This document shows positions 6,166 through 14,429 of a stretch of 20,638 nucleotides of DNA, one piece after another. Each line of letters opens with the position of its first letter. Position 1 is the first letter of the stretch. The notes under the pieces were generated by a model. It was not told the DNA's origin, made no database searches, and was given only the letters and a program-made list of their open reading frames with translations. The position numbers and the translations under genes are program-made. Origin of the DNA: Thioalkalivibrio sp. (GTDB taxonomy: Bacteria > Pseudomonadota > Gammaproteobacteria > Ectothiorhodospirales > Ectothiorhodospiraceae); contig SKOF01000327.1 of NCBI GenBank assembly GCA_007120155.1, positions 1 through 20,638 of the forward strand, written 5' to 3'.

Positions 6166-9100
6166 ATGCCTGAAGGATCCGCGGCTCATACGTACCGATG
6201 TGCCGGGTCCGTCCGGCACCGTCGGCGTTCAACGGAAACGCGCAGTCCCATGCCTGTCTGCCGCCCAAGTCTGCTCTTGTTCCCCGCCCTGATGGGCCTG
6301 CTTGTCCTGGGCGGCGGGTTGCGTGCCGACACCGGGGTGCCGCCGGCACCCGAGCCGGCCCAGATGCGCCAATGGGTCGACGAGATGAAGACCGCGCCGC
6401 GCGGACCCTTCTGGCGCATCCGCTGGTTCTGTGCCGATGGCACCATCCTTCCGCCGGAACCCTACGCCTGCCGACCCCACGGCGGCGGAGTCCAGCACGG
6501 GGAGTGGAGCGAACGCACCCGGGCGATCCGCGACCAGGGCTATCTGATCGCCACGCTGCTGGCGGGCCTGGAACCCGGGGACTTTACCGGCCCGGACGCG
6601 CGCCTGGACACGTTGCGCCAGATCCTGCTGGAACGCTTCCTGATCCGCAACGACGACGGCTGGGTCTTCCGCCAGGCCCGTTACTATCGCGGTGCCATCC
6701 AGGTGGAGGACGAGTACGCCTCCGCGCGCAGGCTGCTGCTGGCCATGGTGGACGATCCCGGCTGGCGCGATCCGGCCCGCTACCTGCTGCTGCGCGAGGC
6801 GGCCCGCCTGTTGCCCATCGACGCCGAACAGCCGGCCACGGTAACGGTGCGCCATCTGTCCACGCAGATCGCCGAACAGGATCCCGGATTCCAGGATCTG
6901 CGTATCAAGCTTCACGGCATGCCGGATGCCGGTGACGCCCAACGGGTACGTGATTACGCGGCGCGCCAGGGACTGCAGGAACTGGCCGATGCCTATCGCA
7001 GCCTGGCGGCGGCACTGGATGCGCTGTACGGGCCGCAGACCGCCGTCGACCGGCTGGAGCGGCTGATGGCGGAGGGCGGCGGGTCGCGCCTGCGGGCCGC
7101 CGTCGCCGATGCGGTCGGGCAGTTGAACGAGGCCGCGGATCTGGAGGCACGACTCCACCTGGCGGCGAGTTTCGCGGGGCAGTGGCGCGGCCTGTTTCAG
7201 GAAGACGAGACCCTCGCGCCGGCGGACCGGTTGCGGCTCCTTCAGGCCGGCCTGGCCATGGAGCACGAGGTCTATGCGGTGGGCAACTGGCTCATGGAGG
7301 CATCCGCCGGGGCCGACCGCCTGGCCCGTCTGAACTGGTTGCGCAGCTTCGGGATGTCGCTGTTCGCGGCGGGATTGCTGTCGGAGCGGCAATGGCAGGC
7401 CCTGGACGCGCACATTGACGAACTCGTGCAGGACGACGCCCTGGACGCCGAGGCCTATTTCACCGGGATGCGCTACCTGTCGCGCGTGTCACAGTGGGCA
7501 CAGCGGGCACTGGAGTTTCACTTCGAGCCCACCGTGAACCTGTGGTCCGACATCACGCCGCTGGGGGTGCATTTCGTCCCGGACACCCTGCGCGGCGGCC
7601 CGTTGCTGCCTTACACGCGTACGCTCGACGTCCTCCTGCAGGACGCCAATGTGCTTGCCGGTGTGCGGCAGGAACTGTTCGGACGGGAGGTTGCCGGCGG
7701 TCTGCGGCCGCTCAACCCGGGGCTGGCCCGGGGCGTGCTGCTGGAGGCGCCGGAGGACCCGGCCGCATTTCGCAGGGACGGCATCTACCTGCTCCCCTCC
7801 ACCACTCCGGAGCTGCCGCCGGTATCCGGCATTCTGACCCGCGGTGAAGGCAGCTCCCTGTCCCATGTGCAGCTGCTGGCGCGCAACCTCGGCATCCCCA
7901 ACGTGGTCATCGACGATGCACGGATCCCGTTGCTCGACCCGCACATGGGCGCCCGGGTGGTGGTGGCGGTCAGCCCGCGCGGCGGTGTGCGCATTGCACC
8001 CGACGGTGTCCACTGGGACGAGGTCCTCGGGGCAGAGGCGCTCGCCCCGGAGGTGGTCATTGCGCCGGATCTCGGCAAGCTCGACCTGCACGCCACCGAC
8101 CTGTTGCCCCTGGAAGCACTCCGGGCGGAGGATGCGGGACGCCGTGTCGGTCCCAAGGCCGCCAACCTCGGCGAACTCCGGCACCATTACCCGCAGCACG
8201 TGAACCCCGGCGTGGTGATCCCCTTCGGCGTGTTCCGCGCCATGCTCGATCAGCCCATCGCCCCGGACGGACCGGCTGCCTACGACTGGCTGCGGGACGA
8301 GTACGCGCGGCTGCATGCCATCGCCGACCCCGCACGGCGGGAGGCGGAGACGCGCGTCATGCTGGGAGCCCTGCGCAACTGGATCGAGACCACCGACCCG
8401 GGCGATGCGTTCCGCGCCCGGCTGCGGGAAGCGCTGGAAGAGACCTTCGGCAGCGCCGATACGCCCGGCGTGTTCGTGCGCAGCGACACGAACGTGGAGG
8501 ATCTGCCCGGCTTCACCGGCGCCGGCCTGAACCTCACCGTACCCAACGTGGTGGGCTTCGAGTCCATCGTGCGGACCATTCGCAGGGTGTGGGCCTCGCC
8601 CTTTAGTGAGCGCGCCTATGCCTGGCGCCAGGCGCACATGCCGCGGCCCGAACATGTCTATCCGTCGGTGCTGCTTCTCCAAACCTTTCCCTCGCAAAAA
8701 TCCGGGGTGCTGGTAACGGCGGATGTGGACACGGGAGACAGGAACTGGCTGTCCATCGCCACCAGCGAAGGCGTGGGCGGCGCCGTGGACGGGCAGGCTG
8801 CCGAGGAACTGCGCGTGCATCGCGCCACCGGCGAGGTCCGCCTGCTGTCGCAGGCCAGCGCGCCGCTGCGCGCCGAACCGGTGGCAGGCGGCGGGATGCG
8901 CATGGTCCCGGCCAGCGGGCGCGAGACCGTGCTTACGCCGCACGAGATCGATCGGCTGCGCGCCCTGGTCGACGACCTGCCTTCGCGCATGGAGATGCCG
9001 TCCGGCCCTGACGGCACACCCGTGGCCGCGGACATCGAGTTCGGATTCAGCGACGGGCGACTCTCCCTGTTCCAGATCAGGCCTTTCGTGGAAAGCCGGC

Positions 9101-9219
9101 GCGCGCGGCAGAGTCAGTATCTGATCGGGATGGATCTGCCCGAGACCGCCCGTGAACGGATCCCTGTTGACCTGCGAGCACCACCCCTGTCCATCGCCGT
9201 GGAGCGATCCCTCCCGTGA
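6166..9219 (+). CDS. Exported dikinase-like protein (phosphohistidine then ATP-grasp domain)
   Basis: The start at 6166 follows a strong AAAGGAGG site and gives 1017 residues. An alternative ATG at 6250 (residue 29) would begin exactly at a standard signal peptide (RPSLLLFPALMGLLVLGGG, ending LRA) but lacks a good ribosome site. Residues about 55-460 are an unrecognised, mostly helical region. A phosphohistidine swivelling domain follows, with SSLSHVQLLARN and candidate catalytic His567. A C-terminal ATP-grasp (PPDK_N-like) domain comes last: VGPKAANLGEL with Lys664, IPFGVF, VRSDTNVEDLPGFTGAG with Arg772, VWASPFSERAY, and the terminal QIRPF. PEP synthase and PPDK have the opposite order plus a PEP domain, absent here; the order and motifs resemble glucan water dikinase. 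Phosphotransfer from ATP to an envelope glycan or other acceptor is inferred. Its stop overlaps the next start (GTGA), so the two are co-translated. Confidence 0.8.
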   Translation: MPEGSAAHTYRCAGSVRHRRRSTETRSPMPVCRPSLLLFPALMGLLVLGGGLRADTGVPPAPEPAQMRQWVDEMKTAPRGPFWRIRWFCADGTILPPEPYACRPHGGGVQHGEWSERTRAIRDQGYLIATLLAGLEPGDFTGPDARLDTLRQILLERFLIRNDDGWVFRQARYYRGAIQVEDEYASARRLLLAMVDDPGWRDPARYLLLREAARLLPIDAEQPATVTVRHLSTQIAEQDPGFQDLRIKLHGMPDAGDAQRVRDYAARQGLQELADAYRSLAAALDALYGPQTAVDRLERLMAEGGGSRLRAAVADAVGQLNEAADLEARLHLAASFAGQWRGLFQEDETLAPADRLRLLQAGLAMEHEVYAVGNWLMEASAGADRLARLNWLRSFGMSLFAAGLLSERQWQALDAHIDELVQDDALDAEAYFTGMRYLSRVSQWAQRALEFHFEPTVNLWSDITPLGVHFVPDTLRGGPLLPYTRTLDVLLQDANVLAGVRQELFGREVAGGLRPLNPGLARGVLLEAPEDPAAFRRDGIYLLPSTTPELPPVSGILTRGEGSSLSHVQLLARNLGIPNVVIDDARIPLLDPHMGARVVVAVSPRGGVRIAPDGVHWDEVLGAEALAPEVVIAPDLGKLDLHATDLLPLEALRAEDAGRRVGPKAANLGELRHHYPQHVNPGVVIPFGVFRAMLDQPIAPDGPAAYDWLRDEYARLHAIADPARREAETRVMLGALRNWIETTDPGDAFRARLREALEETFGSADTPGVFVRSDTNVEDLPGFTGAGLNLTVPNVVGFESIVRTIRRVWASPFSERAYAWRQAHMPRPEHVYPSVLLLQTFPSQKSGVLVTADVDTGDRNWLSIATSEGVGGAVDGQAAEELRVHRATGEVRLLSQASAPLRAEPVAGGGMRMVPASGRETVLTPHEIDRLRALVDDLPSRMEMPSGPDGTPVAADIEFGFSDGRLSLFQIRPFVESRRARQSQYLIGMDLPETARERIPVDLRAPPLSIAVERSLP

Positions 9220-10490
9220 AACGCCCGCTCCTCATGCTGCTCGGAGGCGCGCTGGCGCTGTCACTCAATGGCGCCGGCGGCTATCCCATCGATGCCTTCG
9301 AGGAGACCGGTATCGCCCGGCTGGAAGGCTACCGGCTCGCCAACCAGGGTCAGATACCTGGCAACCGCCTGCTGCCCGGCGCCCTGCTCGGCAGCAGTCA
9401 GATCCGGTTGCGCCTGCGTGATCGGCCGGATTTCGAGGTTCCCGAACCCGATGCGGCACTCGCGAGCGATATCGCCCGTCTCCTGGGTGATGCGGCAACC
9501 GATACCAGCGTCAGCGTACTCGACCTCAGCGACCCCGATTTGCCGCTGTATGCAGAACACAGGGGACAGACACCGTTGATTCCCGGCAGCGTCGGCAAGG
9601 TCATGGTGGGCGTGGCGATGCTGCAGGCCCTGGCCGATCTGCATCCCGATGACATTGCCGCCCGCAAGAGGCTGCTCAGAAAGACGCAGGTCACGGCCGA
9701 CCGGCTCATCCGCCACGACTCGCACACGGTACCCCTCTGGGGGCCGGAACAGCAGCGCATCACTCGCCGGCCGCTGCGCGAGGGGGATACCGCGAACCTG
9801 TGGAGTTATCTGGACTGGATGATGTCGGCGAGTTCCAATGCGGCGGCGAGCACGGTCATCAGGCAGTTGATGCTGATACGCCACTTCGGCCGTGACTACC
9901 CCGTATCCCCGGAAGAAGAATCGATCCTGTTTCGCGAAACCCCGGTCGGAGAACGCGGCGAGCTGCTGCGGGACAGTCTGGTGTCGCCGCTGGCACGCAA
10001 CGGGCTGGATACGGAGAGACTGCGCCAGGGATCGTTCTTTACCAGCGAAGGCAGGCGCCTGGTGCCGGGCTCCGGCAGCGTCAGCACGGTACGCGAGCTG
10101 ATGCGCATGCTGGTACGTATGGAACAGGGCCTGCTGGTGGACGAGTGGTCGAGCCTGGAGCTCAAGCGGCTGCTGTACATGACTGAGCGGCGTATCCGTT
10201 ACGCCTCTTCGCCTGCGCTCAATGACGCGGCGGTCTATTTCAAGTCCGGATCACTCTACCGGTGCGAACCCGAAGAGGGTTACACGTGCAGGAGATACCA
10301 GGGCAACGTCATGAACCTGATGCACTCGGTGGCCATCGTCGAGTCACCGGCGGGCGAGCCGCGGCTGTTTTATCTGGTCACGCTCACGTCGAATGTGCTG
10401 TACCGGAATGCCGCGGTCGAGCATCAGACCTTTGCGACCCGCCTGCATGCACTGATCAGAGCCCGGCATGCCGAACCGGTTGCCCCGTGA
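9216..10490 (+). CDS. Exported SxxK serine hydrolase, coupled to the dikinase
   Basis: This 424-residue protein starts at a GTG overlapping the dikinase stop codon by four bases (GTGA). Residues 1-21 look like a signal peptide (LLMLLGGALALSL core). The penicillin-binding-protein/class A beta-lactamase triad is visible: S125-V-G-K128 (nucleophile and general base), S206-S-N208, and K343-S-G345. The beta-lactamase omega-loop ExxLN motif is not visible, so antibiotic hydrolysis is unlikely; a peptidase, esterase or transferase acting in the envelope is more plausible. The region between the SxN and KSG motifs (about 135 residues) is longer than in class A beta-lactamases, with acidic and arginine-rich stretches. 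Tight coupling to the dikinase suggests a shared substrate or pathway. Its last 35 bases overlap the end of the convergent paralogue. Confidence 0.85.
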   Translation: MKRPLLMLLGGALALSLNGAGGYPIDAFEETGIARLEGYRLANQGQIPGNRLLPGALLGSSQIRLRLRDRPDFEVPEPDAALASDIARLLGDAATDTSVSVLDLSDPDLPLYAEHRGQTPLIPGSVGKVMVGVAMLQALADLHPDDIAARKRLLRKTQVTADRLIRHDSHTVPLWGPEQQRITRRPLREGDTANLWSYLDWMMSASSNAAASTVIRQLMLIRHFGRDYPVSPEEESILFRETPVGERGELLRDSLVSPLARNGLDTERLRQGSFFTSEGRRLVPGSGSVSTVRELMRMLVRMEQGLLVDEWSSLELKRLLYMTERRIRYASSPALNDAAVYFKSGSLYRCEPEEGYTCRRYQGNVMNLMHSVAIVESPAGEPRLFYLVTLTSNVLYRNAAVEHQTFATRLHALIRARHAEPVAP

Positions 10491-11349
10491 TAATCCTGTC
10501 CAGTTCGACGATGAGATTGGTGAACCATTCACCGCCGTTCGGATTCCGGGCCAGCGCCACGGCGATGTAGGTGCGCCCGGCGTGCTCGACGATGGCACTG
10601 TCGGCATGCCATTCGCGCCAGGTGCCGGACTTGCGGTAGACCCGCGCCTCGGGGGCGCCGGCCAGCAGGCCCTGAACGAACTTGTGCCGGATGCCGGGAT
10701 CGCCAAGCATGCCCTTCATTTCCCGGGACAGCTCGGGCGACACCAGCCGGCCGGTCTCGAGCATGTAATAGAAACGCGCCACCTGGAAGGCGGTGGCGCC
10801 GTGAGAGAGATTGTGCAGTGGATCACGCTGGTAGGCCGCGCCCCGGCCGTATTCCTTGCCGACCCAGAGTCCGCCATTCATGTTTGCATCGTAGAGTCGG
10901 TATTTCGGTGATCTGAGCAACTCGTTGATATACTCGGGCCCGACCCGCCGTATCATCTCGGTAGCGGCCGTATTGGACGAGCGGCGGATCATGTCGGTCA
11001 TCAGCCGGCGGTTCTCGGCATCGAGCGGGAGTTTCCCTTCATGGATGCGTTCAAAGGCGGCCAGCAGGATGGCGATCTTCGGCAGGCTGGCGGCATACAT
11101 CATGTCGTGTCCGTTGACATGGGCCAGTCGGGGCTTGGCGGGGTCGGTGATGTCGACCAGGGACACGGCCAGTTGCCTGCTGCGGACCGCGGATTCCAGG
11201 TTCAGGCGCTGGAGCCGTTCCTCCAGTTTCGCCTGGAGGGCGGGGTTCACGGCATCACGCAGGGCTAGCGTCTGTTGCGGAGGCGCGGCATGGGCTGCTA
11301 TCAGCAGTCCCAGTGAAACGCCTGTCACCAGCAGTAGTCTGAACAGCAT
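10456..11349 (-). CDS. Second exported SxxK serine hydrolase (convergent paralogue)
   Basis: The start at 11349 is chosen because AGGGG lies 5 bases upstream and the protein then opens with a signal peptide (MLFRLLLVTGVSLGLLIAAHA); the frame is open upstream to 11439 without a better site. The 297 residues carry S88-L-P-K91, S124-S-N126 and K240-S-G242, the SxxK-family catalytic set in the usual order. Length is near that of class A beta-lactamases, but the omega-loop ExxLN glutamate needed for deacylation is not apparent (the region reads RLYDANMNGGLW). A penicillin-binding-protein-like or other acyl-enzyme envelope hydrolase is more likely than a resistance enzyme. It is transcribed towards the first hydrolase, overlapping it by 35 bases, and diverges from the nucleotide transporter gene. 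Confidence 0.85.
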   Translation of the reverse strand: MLFRLLLVTGVSLGLLIAAHAAPPQQTLALRDAVNPALQAKLEERLQRLNLESAVRSRQLAVSLVDITDPAKPRLAHVNGHDMMYAASLPKIAILLAAFERIHEGKLPLDAENRRLMTDMIRRSSNTAATEMIRRVGPEYINELLRSPKYRLYDANMNGGLWVGKEYGRGAAYQRDPLHNLSHGATAFQVARFYYMLETGRLVSPELSREMKGMLGDPGIRHKFVQGLLAGAPEARVYRKSGTWREWHADSAIVEHAGRTYIAVALARNPNGGEWFTNLIVELDRIITGQPVRHAGL

Positions 11350-11438
11350 GAAGCCCCTCGTATCCGGTAAACGGCCGTCAGGAGTCTGATTCAAGGTGGG
11401 AACGCGGGGATGATGCCACACAGCCCGAATGCAATGCA

Positions 11439-12707
11439 ATGATTGAACGCCTTAATCGCAACGCATATCTCCTGCGCGGTGTGCTGCTGTTCACAAACTT
11501 CTTCCTGATCATTGCCGCGCTGTATCACCTCAAGCCGGCGAGCCGCTCCATCTTCATCTCTTCGCTGGGCGCCGATTATCTGCCCTATGTGTGGATCGCC
11601 ACAGCACTGGCGCTCGCCATGACCATCGGCCTCTACCATCACCTGATCGCGCGCTTCTCGCGCTTTCACGTGGTGCTCGGCAGTTGCGCCATCGTCATCG
11701 CCGCCCTGTTCATCTTCTATCCGCTGGTCAGCGACAGCGGATTCGTCCAGGCCTTCGCGTTCTACATCTTCGTGGACATGTTCAGCGTGATCATGGTCGA
11801 ACAGTTCTGGAGCCTGACGAACACCACCTTCAGCACCAGCCAGGGCAAACGCTGGTACGGCCTGATCGCGACCGGTGGGCTGGCCGGCGGCGTGGCCGGC
11901 GGCAGTGCCTCAAGCCTGCTGATCAGTCGGACGGGGCTGGAAACCATGGACCTGCTGCTGGTGGCGGCCGGCATCATCGGACTGCTGGTGTGCCTGACCC
12001 TGCTCATGGGCAGACTCGGGCTGTACCAGGAAAAGCCCGGCGTGCGAAATCATCTCGATGTGGCATCGCGCGACTGGCGCGCCATCCTGCAGCACCGCTA
12101 CCTGCTGATCATCGCGGCCATCCTGCTGCTCGCGCAGGTGGTCGAGCCGCTGATCGAGTACCAGTTCATGAAGGTGGTCGAGGAGAACATCGTCGGTCGG
12201 GACGCGCGCACCGCCTACCTGGGTGCCTTCTTCAGTGTCATGAGTGCGGTGGCCATCGGCATCAATCTGCTGATCACCCCGCTGGTGCATCGCTGGTTCG
12301 GCGTCATGGCCGGGCTGTTCGCACAGCCCGTGGCGGTGATGATCGGCAGCCTGTGGTACATGTCCCAGGCCACGCTTCAGGCCGGCGCGTTCCTCAAGAT
12401 CGCCGACCGCGGCCTGTCGTACTCCATCAACCGCGCGTCAAAGGAACTGCTCTACGTGCCCATCGAACCGCTGCTCATGTTCCGCGCCAAGGCATGGATC
12501 GACATGTTCGGCTACCGGATGTTCAAGGTCCTGGGCTCGCTGCTCATCCTGCTGCTCACCCAGTGGCTGCCCTGGACCATCGACGCCGCCCAGCTCGGCT
12601 GGCTGGTGCTGGGCGTGTGTCTGGTCTGGATGCTCGCGCTGACGTATCTGGGCAGAGAGTACAAGGGGATCCTGGCGAGGGCGGCCGCAATCCGGGTGCC
12701 TGCATGA
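11439..12707 (+). CDS. NTP/NDP exchange transporter family protein (Tlc/Npt-like)
   Basis: This 422-residue integral membrane protein has about 12 hydrophobic helices and no signal peptide. Family marks seen: LKPASRSIFISSLGADYLPY at 31-50, a VEQFWSLTNTTFSTSQGKRWYG-type segment near 120-140, a glycine-rich GGLAGGVAGG helix after it, and DRGLSYSINRASKELLYVPI followed by FRAKAWIDMFGYRMFK in the C-terminal half. Relatives include the ATP/ADP translocases of intracellular bacteria and chloroplasts, plus many free-living bacterial proteins of unproven substrate. It lacks the C-terminal HEAT-repeat or cyclic-nucleotide domains some members carry. The ribosome site is weak. Its neighbours are an exported ATP-grasp protein and two exported hydrolases, so delivery or exchange of adenine nucleotides across the inner membrane is an attractive inference. 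A general MFS exporter is the alternative. Confidence 0.75.
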   Translation: MIERLNRNAYLLRGVLLFTNFFLIIAALYHLKPASRSIFISSLGADYLPYVWIATALALAMTIGLYHHLIARFSRFHVVLGSCAIVIAALFIFYPLVSDSGFVQAFAFYIFVDMFSVIMVEQFWSLTNTTFSTSQGKRWYGLIATGGLAGGVAGGSASSLLISRTGLETMDLLLVAAGIIGLLVCLTLLMGRLGLYQEKPGVRNHLDVASRDWRAILQHRYLLIIAAILLLAQVVEPLIEYQFMKVVEENIVGRDARTAYLGAFFSVMSAVAIGINLLITPLVHRWFGVMAGLFAQPVAVMIGSLWYMSQATLQAGAFLKIADRGLSYSINRASKELLYVPIEPLLMFRAKAWIDMFGYRMFKVLGSLLILLLTQWLPWTIDAAQLGWLVLGVCLVWMLALTYLGREYKGILARAAAIRVPA

Positions 12708-12753
12708 GGTTGGCACACCGTCGCCCCGCCCGGGCGAAACGGCTGGGATTCCA

Positions 12754-13233
12754 TCAACCGCGCCGATAAGTGCCCACCAGCCGGTTCATGCCGATGACCA
12801 TGGGTTCGATCTGCGCAAGCAGCTCCCAGAGGGTGAGGCCCGGCTTGAGCTGCGTCTCCCGGTCGAGGGCCAGCACCCAGAAATAGTACCGGTGCTGCCC
12901 GTGACCCGGAGGCGGCATGGGCCCTCCGTAGCCGGATTTGCCGAAGTCATTGCGCCCCGCTGTGAAATCGGCCGTGCCCTCGGCCAGACCGATCGCCGAT
13001 GCGGGAATGTTGTACAGCACCCAGTGCACGAATCCGTACGTGCCGCCCGATGACAGCAGCGGCGCATCGGGATCGTGGCAGATCACGGCAAAGGAACGCG
13101 CCCCCTTGGGTGCCCGGGTCCAGGACAGCTCCGGCGAAACATCGTCGCCCTCGCCGGTATGCCTGGCCGGTATCGCGTCTCCCTGACCGAAGGCCGGGCT
13201 GGTCAGCTGCATGTCGGACAGTGCAAACCCCAT
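12754..13233 (-). CDS. YbhB/YbcL family (PEBP, Raf kinase inhibitor-like) protein
   Basis: This 159-residue protein has GGAG 7 bases before its ATG and normal family length. PEBP signatures are visible: SPELSW near 33-38, the DPDAP motif at 54-58, FVHWVLYNIP at 68-77, and the GPMPPPGHGQHRYYF ligand-site segment at about 104-118. No signal peptide is present, so it is probably cytoplasmic. Bacterial members bind small anionic or phospho-ligands in a conserved pocket, and their physiological role is mostly unknown. It converges on the transporter gene with a 46-base gap. It lies 45 bases downstream of the HypE-like gene in the same direction, so the two may share a transcript. Confidence 0.93.
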   Translation of the reverse strand: MGFALSDMQLTSPAFGQGDAIPARHTGEGDDVSPELSWTRAPKGARSFAVICHDPDAPLLSSGGTYGFVHWVLYNIPASAIGLAEGTADFTAGRNDFGKSGYGGPMPPPGHGQHRYYFWVLALDRETQLKPGLTLWELLAQIEPMVIGMNRLVGTYRRG

Positions 13234-13278
13234 GGCCGTCTCCTCGATGATCCCGTGGCTGACCTGAAAACCGTACGC

Positions 13279-14331
13279 CTAACCCGAAGGCCGGTGCAAG
13301 GATGCGGCCCGCCCGTCAAACAAAGCAGCCAGGGCATCCCGCGCCGGCTCCGGCCACGGGCCATCGGGTCCCTCGACCCGCGCGCCCTCGCCTGCCACCT
13401 CACCGATGTCGGCACAGGGTATCGACGCGGCCTCCATGGCCTCGATCACGCCGGCCGCATCTTCGGGTGGCACCGTCAGCAGCAGGGCGCCGGAGGCGAT
13501 GGTGGTCAGCGGGTCCAGGCCGAGCATGCCGCACACGCGGGCCGCCAGGGGCGGCACGGGAATCGCGGCCGGCGTCACACGCAGGGTTCTGCCGCTCGCC
13601 CTGGCCAGTTCCCACAGGGCCATGGCCACGCCGCCCTCGGTGGGATCGTGCATGGCCGTCACACGGCCCGCCGACAGGGCGATGCGGGCGTCCTCCACCA
13701 CGCTGATCCCCGGGTTGTCGGAGAACCGGCGGGCAGTCTCCAGCTCTCCGGCCGTCAATGCGGGATGCAGCCGGTCGGCGAACTCCGCGGCAAGGATCGC
13801 CGTGCCCTCGATGGGTACGCCCTTGGTCAGCAGCAGCCGGTCGCCGCTGCGGGCGCCCCGGGGCGTCACCAGCCGTTCGCGCGCAACCTCGCCCAGCAGG
13901 GTGCCCGCTGCCACCGGATGCGTAAGGCCGTGGGTCACCTCGGTGTGGCCCCCGATCAGGGTGATACCGAGCGCCCGGCACACTTCCCCGACTTGCTCCA
14001 TGATGCGGATCGCCATGGCCGCGTCGGCACGCTCCTCCGGCAGCAGCAGGGTCACCAGCAGCCAGCGCGGCACGGCGCCGGTGGTGGCCACATCGTTGGC
14101 ATTGACCCGCACCAGATAACGGCCCAGGTCATCGGTGACAAACGTCACGGGATCCGACTTGCAGACCAGCAGGCGGTCGCCCAGGTCGATCACCGCGCAG
14201 TCGAGTCCGACACCGGGGCCCACGATCAGGTCGGGGTGCTCCGTTGGCGCGGCGCGCAGGAGCTTCTCCAACAGGGCCGGCGGAAGTTTGCCGACCGGCA
14301 GGTATCCCGGATCCTGCGTGTCGTGTGCCAT
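13279..14331 (-). CDS. Stand-alone HypE/PurM-like (AIR synthase-related) protein
   Basis: The start at 14331 follows GGAGGA by 9 bases and gives 350 residues; the frame opens further upstream, but that part overlaps the leader and looks non-coding. AIR synthase-family marks: LPVGKLPPALLEKLL at the N-terminus, GPGVGLDCAVI at 38-48, VNANDVATTGA at 76-86, IGGHTEV at 126-132 and HDPTEGGV at 228-235, the ATP-binding and catalytic glycine-rich loops of this superfamily. HypE uses a C-terminal cysteine to build the cyanide ligand of NiFe hydrogenase; this protein ends SLHRPSG, with no terminal cysteine, and no other hyp gene is nearby. It is therefore probably not a true HypE. Its substrate, presumably activated with ATP, is unknown. 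Confidence 0.85.
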   Translation of the reverse strand: MAHDTQDPGYLPVGKLPPALLEKLLRAAPTEHPDLIVGPGVGLDCAVIDLGDRLLVCKSDPVTFVTDDLGRYLVRVNANDVATTGAVPRWLLVTLLLPEERADAAMAIRIMEQVGEVCRALGITLIGGHTEVTHGLTHPVAAGTLLGEVARERLVTPRGARSGDRLLLTKGVPIEGTAILAAEFADRLHPALTAGELETARRFSDNPGISVVEDARIALSAGRVTAMHDPTEGGVAMALWELARASGRTLRVTPAAIPVPPLAARVCGMLGLDPLTTIASGALLLTVPPEDAAGVIEAMEAASIPCADIGEVAGEGARVEGPDGPWPEPARDALAALFDGRAASLHRPSG

Positions 14332-14369
14332 CAGCGTAGATCCTCCGTCCGACTTCGGGTTTGCGCGCA

Positions 14370-14385
14370 CCCCCGGCACCGGGGG
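14370..14385. repeat. GC stem-loop in the leader of the HypE-like gene
   Basis: CCCCCG (14370-14375) and CGGGGG (14380-14385) can pair around a 4-base loop, about 24 bases upstream of the ribosome site of the minus-strand gene. There is no T-run. It might affect translation or be a binding site; nothing more can be said. Confidence 0.35.
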
Positions 14386-14429
14386 CTCTCCCGAGCATAC
14401 GCGGAAAAACCGCATCCGCCATGCCCGCA

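Noticed and set aside
7489..8943. 484-codon open frame on the minus strand inside the dikinase gene
   Set aside because: It lies entirely opposite the conserved phosphohistidine and ATP-grasp domains and has no family motifs or ribosome site.
6166..9219. Call as PEP synthase or pyruvate phosphate dikinase
   Set aside because: The domain order is reversed and the C-terminal PEP-binding barrel is missing; a signal peptide is also present.
12721..12737. Inverted repeat TCGCCC-N5-GGGCGA as terminator between the transporter and PEBP genes
   Set aside because: Neither strand has a T-run after the stem, so it is only a short GC dyad.
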